A stretch of 64,000 bases of DNA, taken from Trileptium ribeirensis. Taxonomy: Eukaryota > Nematoda > Enoplea > Enoplida > Thoracostomopsidae. Each line of letters begins with the position of its first letter. Position 1 is the first letter of the stretch. The stretch spans positions 1 to 64,000 of the forward strand of contig JASANE010020334.1 of assembly GCA_030248225.1 (NCBI GenBank), given 5' to 3'. The notes under the pieces were generated by a model. That model saw nothing but the letters and a program-made list of their open reading frames with translations. It was not told where the DNA came from and ran no database searches. Positions 12,494 to 26,400 of this stretch are shown here, one piece after another. Position numbers and translations under genes: made by a program.

Positions 12494-13699
12494 GCAATTG
12501 GAACAGCTTGCTTTAGATGCTGTGTACTATCAGATTCATTCGTCGGATGTAGGAATCAAAATCTGACAAAAGTCAAAAACAATTTTCACAATTATTGTAA
12601 TACATTTTGTGATATAACACATATAACGATATAGAAAACAATGTGTGTCCAAATGTCAATGTGTACATAGTATGCGTTAACTGACTATAATATATATGAA
12701 CAACAACAACAGTAGTTTTTGTGTTGACATGGCGACGTAGTTGGTGAAAGATCGTGCATGCCGCGTCTTTTCAAGTGTTTCGTTTTCCGAAAACAACGCT
12801 TCATTCGCTCGTCTCTTTACATTCTTTCGTTGTGATTTTAGTTTTTGTTGTTTTCATTTTTGTTGTATTATTTTGTTTTATGTAATTGATGGTGCTTGTG
12901 TTTTGTAGTAGTTGTGAATACATGTGAAGGAATATATATAGATATATATACGTATATATATATGCAGTAACGTGATATCGGCTGAATAAGTATCCCCTTG
13001 GCGGTCAGCATGGATACCCGTGTCCGCACGTAAGTCACAAAAACTACCCGTATGGTACGGTTATAATTGTGGTGAAAGGATGCCTGCGGCCTTCGTCATG
13101 TGTTCAGCGCTTACCAGGACCGATGGATACTTATGTACCATACTGGCTTCGCTAAACTACCAAAGTTATTACTGGTTAGTGCCAGTTTTCTACTTAATCC
13201 GGAATGCCCCAGAGTATAATATCCGTGTGAAGAACGTTTTTTAATGTTGGATATTTAGTATTGAAATCTTTTTATTTCGCGTGTTTTCGCAGGCAATAAT
13301 TTGTGAGTTTTTCCTAAGTACTAAAAATTCGCACATTTTTAACTCAGCAAAAAATTTTTCGCTAATTTTTATACGCATAGGAAAGCACCTGGGGGCATAG
13401 ACCTGAGAAAAGCTGAAAGTTACCTTGGGTCGTGGACTGGGTAACTTGACAGGGATCGATGTACATACCTGGGTCCCTCTTCCTTTCTTGGAGATGTTAG
13501 TCATACCTTCTTAATACGACTTTCGCTGTAGTAATTTTAAGTTAAAAATGAACGTGACATACAACTTAAGGTTGTTAGGACACAATTTCTCATTAGTAGC
13601 AGCTTCCGCATTGATATATCCGCCATTTTAAGCAAGATGTCTACGCTCTTATTACAATAAAATATCAGGTAAAATCGTTTGATAATCGGTTGAGAGGCG
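12494..13699. other. Unassigned DNA with AT microsatellites
   Basis: It contains short alternating AT tracts (about 12932-12964). No gene was recognised, and the open frames at 13020-13244 and 13241-13504 have no domain signature. A vigilin promoter or a 5'-UTR exon could lie here but is not identifiable. Confidence 0.4.
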
Positions 13700-14031
13700 A
13701 CAATTGGAAAAGGCAAGTATGCAATTTCTGGCTACGTTGCAGATATGATACTTTACCCCAGCCTATATACAGATTTATAAAATTTTCGAGTTCAGTAGTT
13801 GATGCTCAAGGCAATTTATGTTAGGCAAGCTTACATCATTGTAAAATACTCGGAATTATACATGTTGTTGTGCAATGTTCAAGTTTACATGTTCCGACCC
13901 AAGTACTTTTAATCAATCCATGCGCTGTTATGCACATCAAAATTTTTAGACCGGAATTCGGGTTTCAGTATGGCTTCTGCTTTGTGCCGGAACACGATTT
14001 TTGTCAGAACCGAAATTCCGGTTACTCTCTA
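13700..14031 (+). mobile_element. hAT-type MITE fragment, copy C
   Basis: It resembles the right half of copies B and D (GGCAATTTATGTTAGGCAAGC and the CCGGAATTCGGGTTTCAGTA region) and ends with a mutated terminus GGTTACTCTCTA. The left part is missing. Confidence 0.6.
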
Positions 14032-14251
14032 TTACCGGTGTATTATGTTGTTGCCAATGTAGGGCTCTAAACTCTTGACAACAAGATAATTATGGATGTT
14101 GTAATGGACAAGGGTGTTGCAGCATTATTGCATTATTGCGAACTGCTATGCATCGCGTCCATATATAACCGATGATGTGTATGCGCGACATGCTGCACTT
14201 GGAGAACTTGATGCACAAATCTTAATGTAGCACAGTGGTAATCGGCGTTTA

Positions 14252-14253
14252 GC

Positions 14254-14296
<43 letters not shown>
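14252..14296. repeat. (AT)n microsatellite before exon 1
   Basis: An almost pure AT dinucleotide tract of about 45 bp with two interruptions. It abuts the probable splice acceptor upstream of the vigilin start codon. Confidence 0.9.
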
Positions 14297-14298
<2 letters not shown>

Positions 14299-14301
<3 letters not shown>

Positions 14302-14315
14302 TTTATTTTTTCCAG
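14299..14315 (+). promoter_or_regulatory. 3' splice acceptor 70 nt upstream of the vigilin start codon
   Basis: A pyrimidine-rich run ending TTTTTTCCAG precedes the start codon by 69 nt, directly after an (AT)n tract. It could be the acceptor of a 5'-UTR intron or a spliced-leader trans-splice site. The sequence alone cannot separate the two. Confidence 0.5.
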
Positions 14316-14384
14316 TTGTAAATAAACTGAGATTGCATACACGTAAGCCTTAGCCTATTTTTGACCCGGAAACCTCCTTTGGAC

Positions 14385-14463
14385 ATGAGTACGGACTTCG
14401 GGTTATTATCAGGGCAACCGGATCTGCCTACCGTCATCAATGGACCTGCCGCAAGTCATATGG
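14385..14463 (+). CDS. HDLBP: vigilin exon 1 (start codon, residues 1-26)
   Basis: The ATG at 14385 is the first one after an in-frame TGA at 14328. The exon ends at a strong GTAAGT donor at 14464 and leaves phase 1, which is the phase needed by exon 2. The encoded residues (MSTDFGLLSGQ...) are not conserved, as expected for the vigilin N-terminus, so the call rests on the frame, the donor and the upstream acceptor rather than on homology. Confidence 0.6.
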
Positions 14464-17400
14464 GTAAGTTTTTTTATTAATCGTTGGTTCTCGAATAGAA
14501 CAGACTAACCGCTATTGCAGACTACAGAGTTTGGTGCGTTCTCTGAGAACATAACCCAAGATATATGGCATTTTTGTCCCCGAGATTTGTGAAAAACTGT
14601 TTTTGGTTGAGGACATTCATAGTTGAATTTGTATTCATTCTATAATTCTCGTCGAGAGGAATCGTTTGGTACCAAATTCGACCCCATAATTAAAAAAATT
14701 TGTGGATTCGCTGGACCCTCTAAACAAATATTCTTTTAAAACCCGTTTTTTGCGTCACTGTTCAAATTCAATTGCAAAATCGCAAATTTCGGCTTCGCTG
14801 TTCCACAGAACTTTGGAAGGCGTTTTTTATTTAATTTTTATGACTTAATTACTCAAATGGTTATGCCCATCCCGTATTGTCGGTATCTGGGAAAGTTCGT
14901 ATACTATTTCTACTGCTTTATTAAAAGCCGCATTTGTAGATTGTTATATTTTGTATTGTCCATCATGGTATAGGTCAGGGTTTGGTGATCATATCAAGAA
15001 ACTATCTTGTATCGTTATTGCTTTTTTAGTTATAGATGTTACAAGATGATAAAAACTGGAAAAAACGGACGAGTTCTTTTTATGCCTATTTGCCATTTTA
15101 GACGTTTTCCCGATTTAGAAAAATAATGTAGCCTATTTGAAAATGGCCGCCTTGCGGCAATTTTTTAAGAAAAGTTACGTCTAATTAGCTTGCAGTTCGG
15201 TGTAGTTATCGCTGAAAATTGTGGAAATGCGTTTTTCGCAAATGTTTTACCTGATTTCTGATAGTTTATTCCTTTTTCTCATTTTTGATGCCATAATTTT
15301 GTTACGAAGTCATAAATCAAAAATCATGTATATACAATTAGTTTTTTATTTTTTTGTTATTATATTAATATGCCACAATTTTCGTAAAAAAACCGAATTT
15401 TAGGCTATTTTGCGGTTTTTGTGACATACAAGGGTCATCTTGGTGTTTTGAGTGTCGTACAAGGGGTCATCTCGGTGTTTATGTCAGGTAAAGTGATACA
15501 GATAGCTGAAAAACGTTTATTGTGGCTGGGGATATTCACTTTATCTGCGGATGTAGTAATCACAGAAATCATTAAAATTGCCATTTTTGGTAACAGAAGC
15601 TTCAGTTTGAGTCGTTTTGGTGTTATGAGATCATATTTATGTTAGTTATGTAAAGTGATACAGATAGCTGAAAAATGGTTGTTGTGGGTGGCAATAGTGA
15701 ATTTGGCTGCAGATATCGTAACCATATGTCATCAAAATTGTCTTCTAGGGCCTCAAGGAAGTCAGTGTGAACCGTTTTGGTGTTATGGGGGGTGGGAATA
15801 GTGAATTTGGCTGTTGATGTAGTAATCATGATTATTAAAATTTATTAATCATTTTTGGCCCTAAAATTGTCAGTTTGAGCATTTTTGGTGTTATGAAAAC
15901 CATATTTATGTATTTACTAGTCGGCAGTGGAACTACATTTGTGAGCGGATCTTGGGCTGCGGCACTACGAATGTACTCAATTTTATGTTCTTGTAACTAC
16001 ATTGCATAGGGCACAGGGCTTTATCATTGGTAAAAATATTATATTTGAATTCTTAAAAATTTCCCAAAAATACTATCCAAAAAACCTATAATGGTTTGAT
16101 CGAAACGATTCTATTTCAATAAATAACACAAATATTGCAAAATTCTCTATTTTAGCTGCATAAGCTTAACTAATTACTAATTAACCACTCAAAATTTTTT
16201 AATCTCAAATATCAGGTGCACACTCTGACATGATAGGCTTCCAAACAAACAAAAAGTTTTTAAAATCGGTTCAGTGGTTCTTGTGATCCATGAAAGATGA
16301 ACGGACGAACGGACATCGACTTTTTGCTCCCAGACAGAAAATAAAAACGCTTCGCTCCGCTTCGCCGAGGTCCGAACAATGAGACCATATTTTTTAAATC
16401 AATCGTAGTCAATCAGTCACGGTAAACGGGTATTACAGTGTTTGGTCTGAAGTAACTAGCGGAGTACCGCAAGCATTCGTTTTAGGACCGGTGCTGTTCC
16501 TATATTACATAAATGACATAGACAACTACATCGGAGGCAAAGTTTATAAATTCGCTGACGATACCAAGTTATGCGTATACACAAATTCCAATCCGAATTA
16601 GATATTCTCTCACTGATAGCTGATATAGATGGAGCTGTGCTATGGGCTAAAGACTTATTACCTAGTTGAATTCAACGCCGATAAATGTAAAGTGCTTGCA
16701 TGTAGAAAACTGCAATCCATCTTATCAATATACCAGGGAGTAACCGGAATTCCGGTTCCGGTTCCGGCGAAAATCGTGTTCCGGTTCCGGTTCCGGCAAA
16801 GGGCAAAAACCATACCGGAACCGGAATTCCGGTTTAAAAATTTTGTTTGAAATTTTCCACGTTTTTTTCTTCATCGTGTAATCCAAACATATGTAACATA
16901 TATTATACAGTGATCAAGCTATACAACCAAGCAAAAGAAAAGATTAACTAACCAATTTGCTGTGTGAAACGTTAGTAACGCACATAATTAGACCAGGAAT
17001 TTTTCATAATAACCTGCAGGAGTTTGTTAAATCAAAGCCAGGTCGATGCTTGTAGCAGCTATTTTACACATCCAGAAGTCTGTGGGATACGTTTGAATTA
17101 AACCGGTCCAACTCGGTAACAGAGCATGGCTTACGTAGAAGTACTTAGGGTATGCTTGGCTAACATAAATTGCGTCAAGCAGCCGCTAGTGCGCTTGTTA
17201 ACTTGGTAAATCAGTCTAAATTGAAGTAAACTAACGTTATCTGCAACGCAGCTAGAAACTCTTTCTTGGCAATGAACTGTATTTATTGAAACTGTGCGAG
17301 CAGCATCACAGTGTGTCTCATTTATAGCATTCTGATTAGAAAGTTATCATCATGATCTAACTGACGGGCACTGTTTGTCCAACGCTAGCCTAAACAGTGT

Positions 17401-20400
17401 CTCTGACCACTGATCAGAAAATTACCTTCTATCTATTATTTTCTCTTAGAATCATATAAACCAATAATTTTAAGTTTCCTACAGAAGAACTTGTAACAAA
17501 CGTATGTGTAGTAAAGGGAGGCGACTGGAAACAGGGCGAAAGTATGTATTCTACGGTCCAAGCTGTGTAAGCACATTCGATTTGACGCAGTATACACAAT
17601 GGTGTATAGTGGATGACATTTTTTGCTCTGAATGTCCAAAACCGACATATTTGATCGATAAATAAACATTATTAGCTTCCTCAGTCTCTTTAAAGTTTCA
17701 GAAAGGCAATAATACCATCGCAATACATTAAGTTTAATGTAAAAGTTATTTTTAATGCATTTAAATCCACTATACCTTCATTTCTTCCATCATCTGTTTT
17801 ACTATATATAAATTTCGAAGACCAGGTTCCGGTTCCGGTTCCGGATCCGGTTTAAATGGACGGTTCCGGTTCCGGTAAATTTCGGTTCCGGTTATTCCCT
17901 GCAATATACAATAGACGGAGACGTCACTCCAAACTGTACGAGTGAGTATGACCTTGGTGTCTGGATATCCGACAAACTTAATTCATCGAAACACTGCTCC
18001 GAGATTGCTGGCATATGTAACAAGATCATCGGGGCTTACTTACGGTGCTCCGTGTTTCTACCGATTTACAAGACGTTGATCAGGCCACGTTTGGAGTATG
18101 CTACAACTTGCTGGTGTCCTCACTACCAACGGAACATCAAGTTGCTAGAAGATGTCCAACGCCGGGCCAGCAAACTAGTACCAACTCTATCATCACTAAC
18201 TTATTCACATAGGCTACAACGTTTGCAGCTTCAAACATTAGAAACCAGGCGGTTACGAAGCGACTTAATAATGCTGTATCGCATGGCCCATGGCCACGTT
18301 GACCTTCCACTCGAGCGGTTTTTTGAAATCCGCAAAAATCAGCTCCGCGATCATCCATTAAAACTACGTGCTCGATACTCGCCGCGACTAAATTATGCAC
18401 GCTACTTTTTTGCATATCGCTGTATTGAGTGGTGGAACAAATTGCCCGACCGAAGTAGTTAATGCCCCTAATGTGCAAAGATTCAAGGAGTTGCTCCACG
18501 TCTCTCACATCCTACCAGATCCGTGAGTGCCGTTGATGCCGCTGCTTTGTTGCTTTACAGGTTGCGAAAACTCCACAAGTTCTTAATCCTCAGCCGATCA
18601 ACAGTCGGCTAGCCATCGTCAATATAATGCTAAACCAATTACTGCCATGCTGTTTTTATTTTACGAATGTGACGGCGATGGTCGATCAAGGTACGGAAAT
18701 AATAGACTGCAGTATATACTGGTCATATCCGTGTCTGAATCACTGCTACTGCAATTTATGATTTAGATGCGCAACGTATGCAAAATGTCCTTACATTGCT
18801 GGGCTCTCTATTCGCTAAAAATTTTGCCGGGTGCGTGTATCGAAAACGGCTAAAATCGTGTCAGAAATACTGCCAAGATGCTTTTGTTGATAAGAAAAGG
18901 CTATTTTGAAGCAAATTTTTAATAATTCGCGAAATTTTTGGCTTCAGGACGGGAGATGTGGCCAAACCTTTGGAGAGGGGAGGCCGCAAATTGGGAACGA
19001 GCGGCCATATATGAGGTCATTCTTTATACCGCCTATGCTGAAACATCGAAAAGCTTCCTCCGCCTGTAATAGCTTGTGTCTTAGTTATTAAAGGCTTCTC
19101 AACGGTTTTGGACGTAGACTGTTGAAACCTTAATATTTTTGCGGCTTACGCGTGAGCATCAATTTTTAGCTGTTACTGGTGTACATAATATTTTCGGGTT
19201 AATAATAATTTTAGGGCTGGACACGGCTGCTGCTGCTGCAGGGTTTTACTCAAGCGGCGGAACTGCTCCTTCGTCAGTCGACGACCAACAAATCAGCAAT
19301 GCGAATAATCTAAACGGTCCAGTGGTTTTGAACGAGCAGCTTTTGCCGGTCGCAACAATAGCGCCAATGAGAGGCGACGGTCAATCGTTTCCCGTGGGAC
19401 CAAAAGTTGAGGTTAGATATCCATCATAAATCCTTTTAAGCTAGCGGATAAGTGACTGGATATATCACGTTGCTTTAGTTGCGATATCGAACATTTATTT
19501 GCAATTTCCATTTCCTCTAATCGAATCTAAAAGCTTGCAAAATTCGGAAGCTCAATCTCAATTTGCTAAGACTCAGGGCTGGCGAAATGCCTTTGTAAAG
19601 GGCATTAATTCAACGACCAATTTGAGTAGGGGTTATATTACCCTAGGTTTTGAGCAATATCTTCAATGATTTTACTGTCATCTAAAATATTATCACGAAT
19701 GAACAGTGATTTGACTAATAATTTTTAGAGAGTGCTGATTGCATACCTCCAACACCTTATTTAGCATATCTATGCCGACTGCGAGTAGGGGTTGGATAAC
19801 ACTGTATTTTGAGCACGATCTGCAAGATACTGTGTCATTTGCCTTTTCAAAGCTGACTGCAGTCGCTTCACCATCAGCTTTTCCTGCAGTTGTCTGAAAT
19901 GGATATCGCACTTGTCCTTGATTTACTGGCATTAACCGTCAACTCAAACCTGTCGTTGTATTTTTCGATCTAGGACGCGCTCCATAATTTGAATAGGTTG
20001 TTCTAGCACTTTTATTACGCTGTGAGAACAACATTTGAGGTTTCCCATTTATTTTGTATAAGGAATAAATATTCTGGTTTGCCAATCATTGGAAAGCTAA
20101 GTTAGCAGTTAATGATCGCAAGATTGATAGTCAGTTATCTAGGCAACATCAATTCTTCGGGTAGTGTCCATTATTTCGATGGCTACTCCTGAAGACTACA
20201 AACTAGTGACGCAAAGAGTCGTTTAATATGTTTTAATTATTTAGTAGTTTGAGAACAAGTGATTATTGTACCTTTATTTCACATACTTTCCGATAATTAC
20301 GGGTCTAAATGATTATGCAAAAATTCTCCAGTTATTTAGATTTACTTTTTTTTGGCACGTAGCACGTACTAATATAGCAGCACATTGTGGTTCTGGTGGG

Positions 20401-23400
20401 CCTGTGGTAATAATACGCTCTCGGGGTCAAAATTCGGGGGGAGGCAGCCAATACGGGTCAGCGGGTGGACATGAGGAGTAAGCCTCTTTTCCCACCATAT
20501 AGCGGAGCTCTGAAGTTTTTATACCATTAGTCACACCGGCAGCTTTACATATTTCCCTGTGTTTTACGCTTGTCAAAGTTTTTTCTTGTCATTAGATATA
20601 CATGCGCGTATAATTTTATAGTAAAGCTTCTTCTGTGTACTAGTGCAAACAAACCTTCCTAATTTACTGTGTTGCAATGTATCGCAGGTTTTGGATTACG
20701 ACGACGCGTTTCCCGCATTTGGCGGCCTTGGTGGAGATCTTGGCACTGGAATTGGTTCACAAAGTCGATTTTCTGCGGCGCCTACTACTGCTCACGATTC
20801 AACGACCGGTCATTTCGCCGGCAGTCGTAGCGGATTCGATACCGACGGCTTTGGGGCCGGAAATGTTGTGGAAGAGTCCGCGTGGGGACTCGATAGCGCA
20901 GTGACAGGAACAACAACTGCATCGTCGGCGAAGCCTTTGCCAAAGTTTAAAGCAAAAACTGTGACTCAGGTGCGTTGAAATAACAAAAACCTTGAAAATA
21001 GTGAGTCCAAACTATTTCTATGCTATGCGTTTTTCGCATAGACGGTCAAACCCACGGAGACAAAATTTTGAGAACCATTATTTTGTAGGTCATAAACATA
21101 AGTAGTGCGAGTACGTTTCAATAAATCGTGAGGAACTACAGTCGCGGACAGAAATAACTGCACAAAAATACACGCATACGCTCGCCAATGCTAAACGAAT
21201 TTAAACGCTTTTGGGTGCGTCTGCGTTTAAACGCGTTTGCGTGTGAGTGCGTAGTTAATTCTGTCGGTGACTATAGTTACTTGGATGAAGTGTGTTCTCC
21301 CATAGGTGCGTAGGATCTTCCTACCATTTGCAATTTTGAAGTCTAGAAGAGATTTCCTTCGCACATCAATTATACGCATTGAGGGTTCCACGAAAATAAA
21401 ATTAGTCTGTGGGAAAATAATAGGCATATACGTTCGCCATAGTCTGTAAAGTCTAAAATGTGTTGTGCGGCATTGTTGTAACGGAGTGAGTGAATCGGAC
21501 GGAGTTTCTAATGATGGTGCTAGGGGAAATATCGAAAAAATTTCTTTTCGTTTGTTTTTGTCATTCATAACTCTTTTGTGGAAGGACGGATTTCGATAAA
21601 AAAATTTTAATCGATTGACGAGAATGTTCCCCTTAGTTGAGCGCGAACAGCTCTGACGCCATCATATGGCTCAAAATGGCAAAAAAGGCTTTTAAAAGTT
21701 CTTTGCCAAATCTGGCCATACGGATGCCAGTGTTTCATAGTATTTATTTCGCGACGACAAGCTTCGCATTGAAATGTCTATAGAATCGAAATCTACAACT
21801 TTGCTGATCAGGACTCTTTTTGTGGGACCACTACCTGGGCCGCTGTGGGGAGGAATATGTTTCGTCGACACTTTACCACTAATAGAGATTTTTAACTTTC
21901 GGCATATCTTTGCGTGTTTTTACATTACAATGAGTGCATATTATTTTATCAAACATGCTGGATACGATGGTGCTATCTAAAGTTTGACTCCATTATACCG
22001 TTCCATTGGTTTAAAGGGTTTTACGGTGGACGAATCCGATTTCCAAAATATAGCGCCATTGCGCTTGTCTGATTATGTAATGTGTCCAGGCATCAAGAAT
22101 GGTCTATATAGGTTTTTATCTAAGTGAATACGATAGTTTGTTTATCTAGGTCCAGCACGAGTATCTTATGCCTTTTTAGACGTTGTGAATGGGTTCAAGG
22201 TCAATGAACGCGATTTCCAAAATATCTTCGGTTTTCAGTGGTTAGGTACATGGCACCAAAAATAGTCTATATAGAGGTTTTTCGGTATGCTGAATACAAT
22301 GATTCGGTTATCTGGAGTCCAGTATTAATATTTCATAACCTTTCATGGGGTTTCAATGTGTTTAGGGTCAGTGAACCCAATTTCCAGAGTAAGTTATGTC
22401 TTCATTTTTTGGTTTCTGATTGCGTGCAGGTCATCAAGAATTGTCTATTATAGGTTTTCCTGTAGGCTCACTACGATGGCTCGGTTATCTAGAGACTAGC
22501 ACAAATACTAGTTGTCAGTTTTCTGTGGGATTAGGGTCGACGAGGTTTTTGGATTTTTAATGGGTTCAGGGCTCAAGAGGTCGTAGGGTGCTATATACAT
22601 CAAACATACCCTATATTGTGATTAAACAAAAATATAAAAATGAAACCAGGCTTGGTCTGCTTCACCCTAGTTTGCGAGTTACTAGTGTAGGTTAGAAATA
22701 TGTTGGGTTTATGCCATTCCTGTTACTCCAGGTTAGAACATTATTTAACACGTCAAACACCTTGATTTTATTGTTTTAAGCCTGTATTGGCTGCGTTTTT
22801 AGTCCTCTGAAACGCAGCAGAATGGTAAGCCTTACTTTTGCACCAAACAATCCAAATCTTAATATTTTTAATTATTTAGTTGTACCTATAAACCTCAAAT
22901 GCCCTACTTTTCGGGGTCTTGGGATACGATACTTGATGTGCCATTTGTTGACTGCGCCCGTATGTTGTCAAAAACTATAACTATACAACATGAGTAGTGA
23001 TCTCTTATAAAGGTTAACTGAAAGTTGTGAATGGTAAATTTCGGAAGTCTGTATACAAAAGTAACGGTCCTTGCGGTTTTGCCGTCATGCTAACAAATCC
23101 ATCGTGTTGCTCTCGATATAGTGCTGGTGTACTATAATGACTATATTGGACTTTCAAGTTGTTTGAGGAAACTGAATTTTAAACCGTAGGACAGCCATAC
23201 TGCAGCTATTTTGAGATGTTTCGGGTGAATAGGTAAGAAATGGATGGGTTTCGAGATGCCACATCTTTGGCGCGAATGTATACCAGGGCTTGGTTGCAAC
23301 ATATGAATAAGTTTCCTCAATGACCTCGGTTTTGGCGACTTTTTTTACATACAACACAAAATCAGCGAAGTTTTAGTTAGTGAATAGGTAAAATCCGTCT

Positions 23401-26400
23401 ATAAATTTTTACACCACAGACAAAAATTATAAGACATTTTAGCGGCACGCGAAAGTATCTAAACGCCTAGTGAACAAACTGATACCTCTGGGAATCGGCG
23501 GTGACAGATAAAAATGCTCCTTTCTTTTGGAGAATTCAGTTGTTTAGTGTAATTATTGCTGTTGCGCGGTTTGAGAAACATCGTTGGTACATTAGCACGA
23601 TGAAATGGCATTGTATTCACAGTTGCACAAAGCACACGCATAAGATATTCAAAATAATTTACATGTATATGGTGCAACTGTAAACGCACTATAGTAATTT
23701 CACCATGCTGCCGTAACGGCGGTGATAGTAACTTGCGTGGAGTGGCATATTTACAATTTATTGCGATCATTTAGGGCATCCATAACGGGGTGTAGTAGTT
23801 GTACGAATTTCGAAAATAGTTATTCCTGTTCCACAGTCAGGATTTCTGAGAGTCGCTTCCTTGCCATTTCAGCTGATGTGCCCTACTAGTGTTAGCTATG
23901 GATCTGCGTTCTGCAATTTTGAATTTAATTTCTTTACTGAAAACAGTGTTCTGTCCTATAAACTACTACACGATCAGCATCGCTGCTGTGAAACTAGGCT
24001 GGTGAGAAATATCTGTTGTAGGTGTTTCACTTGCCTGTCGAGGAACGCCGCTGCAAAGAAGAGAATCGGCCTTTCGAACACGAACGTAACAATGAGCAAC
24101 GCGAGTGCAACAACATCATGAAAAGTACAGGTATGAGAATGGAGAGTTGCCTTATTGTCTAGGTTATACATGCACGAGGTCTACATGCTTTGTTTTGCTG
24201 GGAAATTCGTTGGTTTTCTCTAAACATAAAAGAAAAGTTGTTGATTGATCAAAATGACTTGCCACGCAACGTCTGTTACACTGTCAGTTAGTGCGACCGG
24301 GATGCGGACTTACTGTTAGCTGCGCCGATCCTAACGGGACGCGCTGAAACAACTGATGGACGATAATTGTTCGCAAAGGTGTTGGGGAGAACTTTGGGGA
24401 CTTTTTGTGGACATCAGGCGGAAATTTTAAAGTGGTTTGGGAGCAAAATTTTGTTCAGTGTACTAAAAATTTTATTTTTGGGCGCTTTTTACTGTAAATA
24501 CAAATATTTTAATCTACAACCACGAACAAAATTAGGTGCGCAAGAGACGGACGCAATTGCTTTTATTCGCATTCAGATGAAATTGCATTCGAACTATTTC
24601 CCTCTGGGTCCAAACGAAAGCTGTGGTGTCCATTTACTGACACTTGGGCTTTAACCCGGCTACATGGTTCGGAACCAAGGGGAAAATGGAGGACGCCAGC
24701 GAGTATCGATAAAATTAAGTGTTTTCGCAATTAATTAGTAAATGGTCTCACAAATGCTGCAAAAATGTCGCTGTTAATGTCAAAAGTAAGTTTTATAGTA
24801 TATTTTACGAAATTTATTATATTTGTTAACTTCAGGTTAAGCGTTTTGTAAAAAATGTGTCAATTTTTTATGTAAACTGGCGTGTATTTAACAGAGGGAT
24901 GCAAAATATTTTACCGGGGAATGACGCACCAGGGCGAACTCAAAATTTTGCCATTGGGCCCTGAATCGTGGGAGCACTATATCCAGCTGTTTGGCTTATC
25001 TTGGTCTGATCAGTATGTTGCTTTTCTGTCGTCATCAGCTCACCGATATGAAGTCATAGTAAATGCCTACAAACCTAGATAAGTTATTTGGCTGTCTTCT
25101 CCATTCGCAGAAAATTTTGGTCGGGAGAGCATGCACCGGGACCTTCATTCTTCGGAACGAGAGGCGACTTCTGGTTCAAGGGGCGACTTTTGGTTCAAAT
25201 GGCAGTGCTCGTCGGTATTGAAATCTAAAAAAATTTTCTGTTCTTAAACCAAAAACAATAATTTGTCAATGAATGGTCTATGCAAAAATGTCTCTATCGA
25301 TGTTTAACCAAGTATTTTAGCAGATTTTTACTTTCAACATAATCGAATTTTTCGCTTCAGAAAGAAACTTTTGTAATGTTTTATGACAACTTTTGGTGAT
25401 TTCGAGCAGGTAATTAGAATTGAATGCCTGTTTACGCAAAGACTATTGCTATAAATTGTCTCGGCGTGTCAACGATATTGAAGTATGATGATAATAATAC
25501 AGCCATGGTCTTGCACTTTTCCAGTAGTTTCTGGATGTAATATTTTTGTTGCAGGAACACGGATTGAACTTTGCGAGTCGCGTGATCAAAGCCTGACGAT
25601 TGTGATCAGTGGCGAGCGGCGTGCGGTGGAGACTGCTCGAAAAGCAGTGATTCAGAATTTGCAACGACAGGCGAAACGTGACATTCGCATTCCGAAAGAA
25701 CACCATCGTGTCTTAATCGGTACATTATAGTCAAAAAATAAATTAGCTTTGATTACGAAAATTTTTTCAAGAACCTTGGTATTCACATAATATGTGAAAT
25801 GAACATGGCGTCGTTTAATTTTTTACTACTTTTGGTTTCTTGTGCAATAATTTGTTACAAATGTCTAGTTTAGTAAAATATTCGATGATAATAATCAAAG
25901 TTTTAAAGATAAACCCAATAAGTGATTTTTTCTACATTTTTGACCTACATATTATGTTATTTCCTTCTTGTTGAGGATGAACGATGGGCAGATATGCTTT
26001 TTACTGTTAAACGTTGGTTTAATTGTTCCAGAGGAAGATTGGAAATATCGCTACTAATTGAGGTGCCAAAATTTTATATTATGACACAAACAATGTGAAG
26101 TTTCTGAGTTTGATAAGACAGAATGGGTGTGTATGTTTTCGGGATCCCCAAACACCGAGAAAGCAAATACTGTATTTTAGTGCTGTATACTGTGCTAATA
26201 CAGCACATAATGCTGATGGACACCTTTTACGTTTAATAGCAAAAGGACCTGACGGGGACCTTGACGTTCTGTTTTATGCAAAAGTTGTGATTTATAAATT
26301 TTAGAAATGCATTTTGATCGCAACGGCATAAAATTTTAGGACGTCACGAAAGATTCTTGTGGTCTTAGTGTGTGCCCGAAAATGGTCGTAACGGTGCAAC

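Noticed and set aside
24882..25082. 66-codon open frame between exons 4 and 5
   Set aside because: Lies in degraded repeat sequence and would break the phase-1 join between exons 4 and 5.
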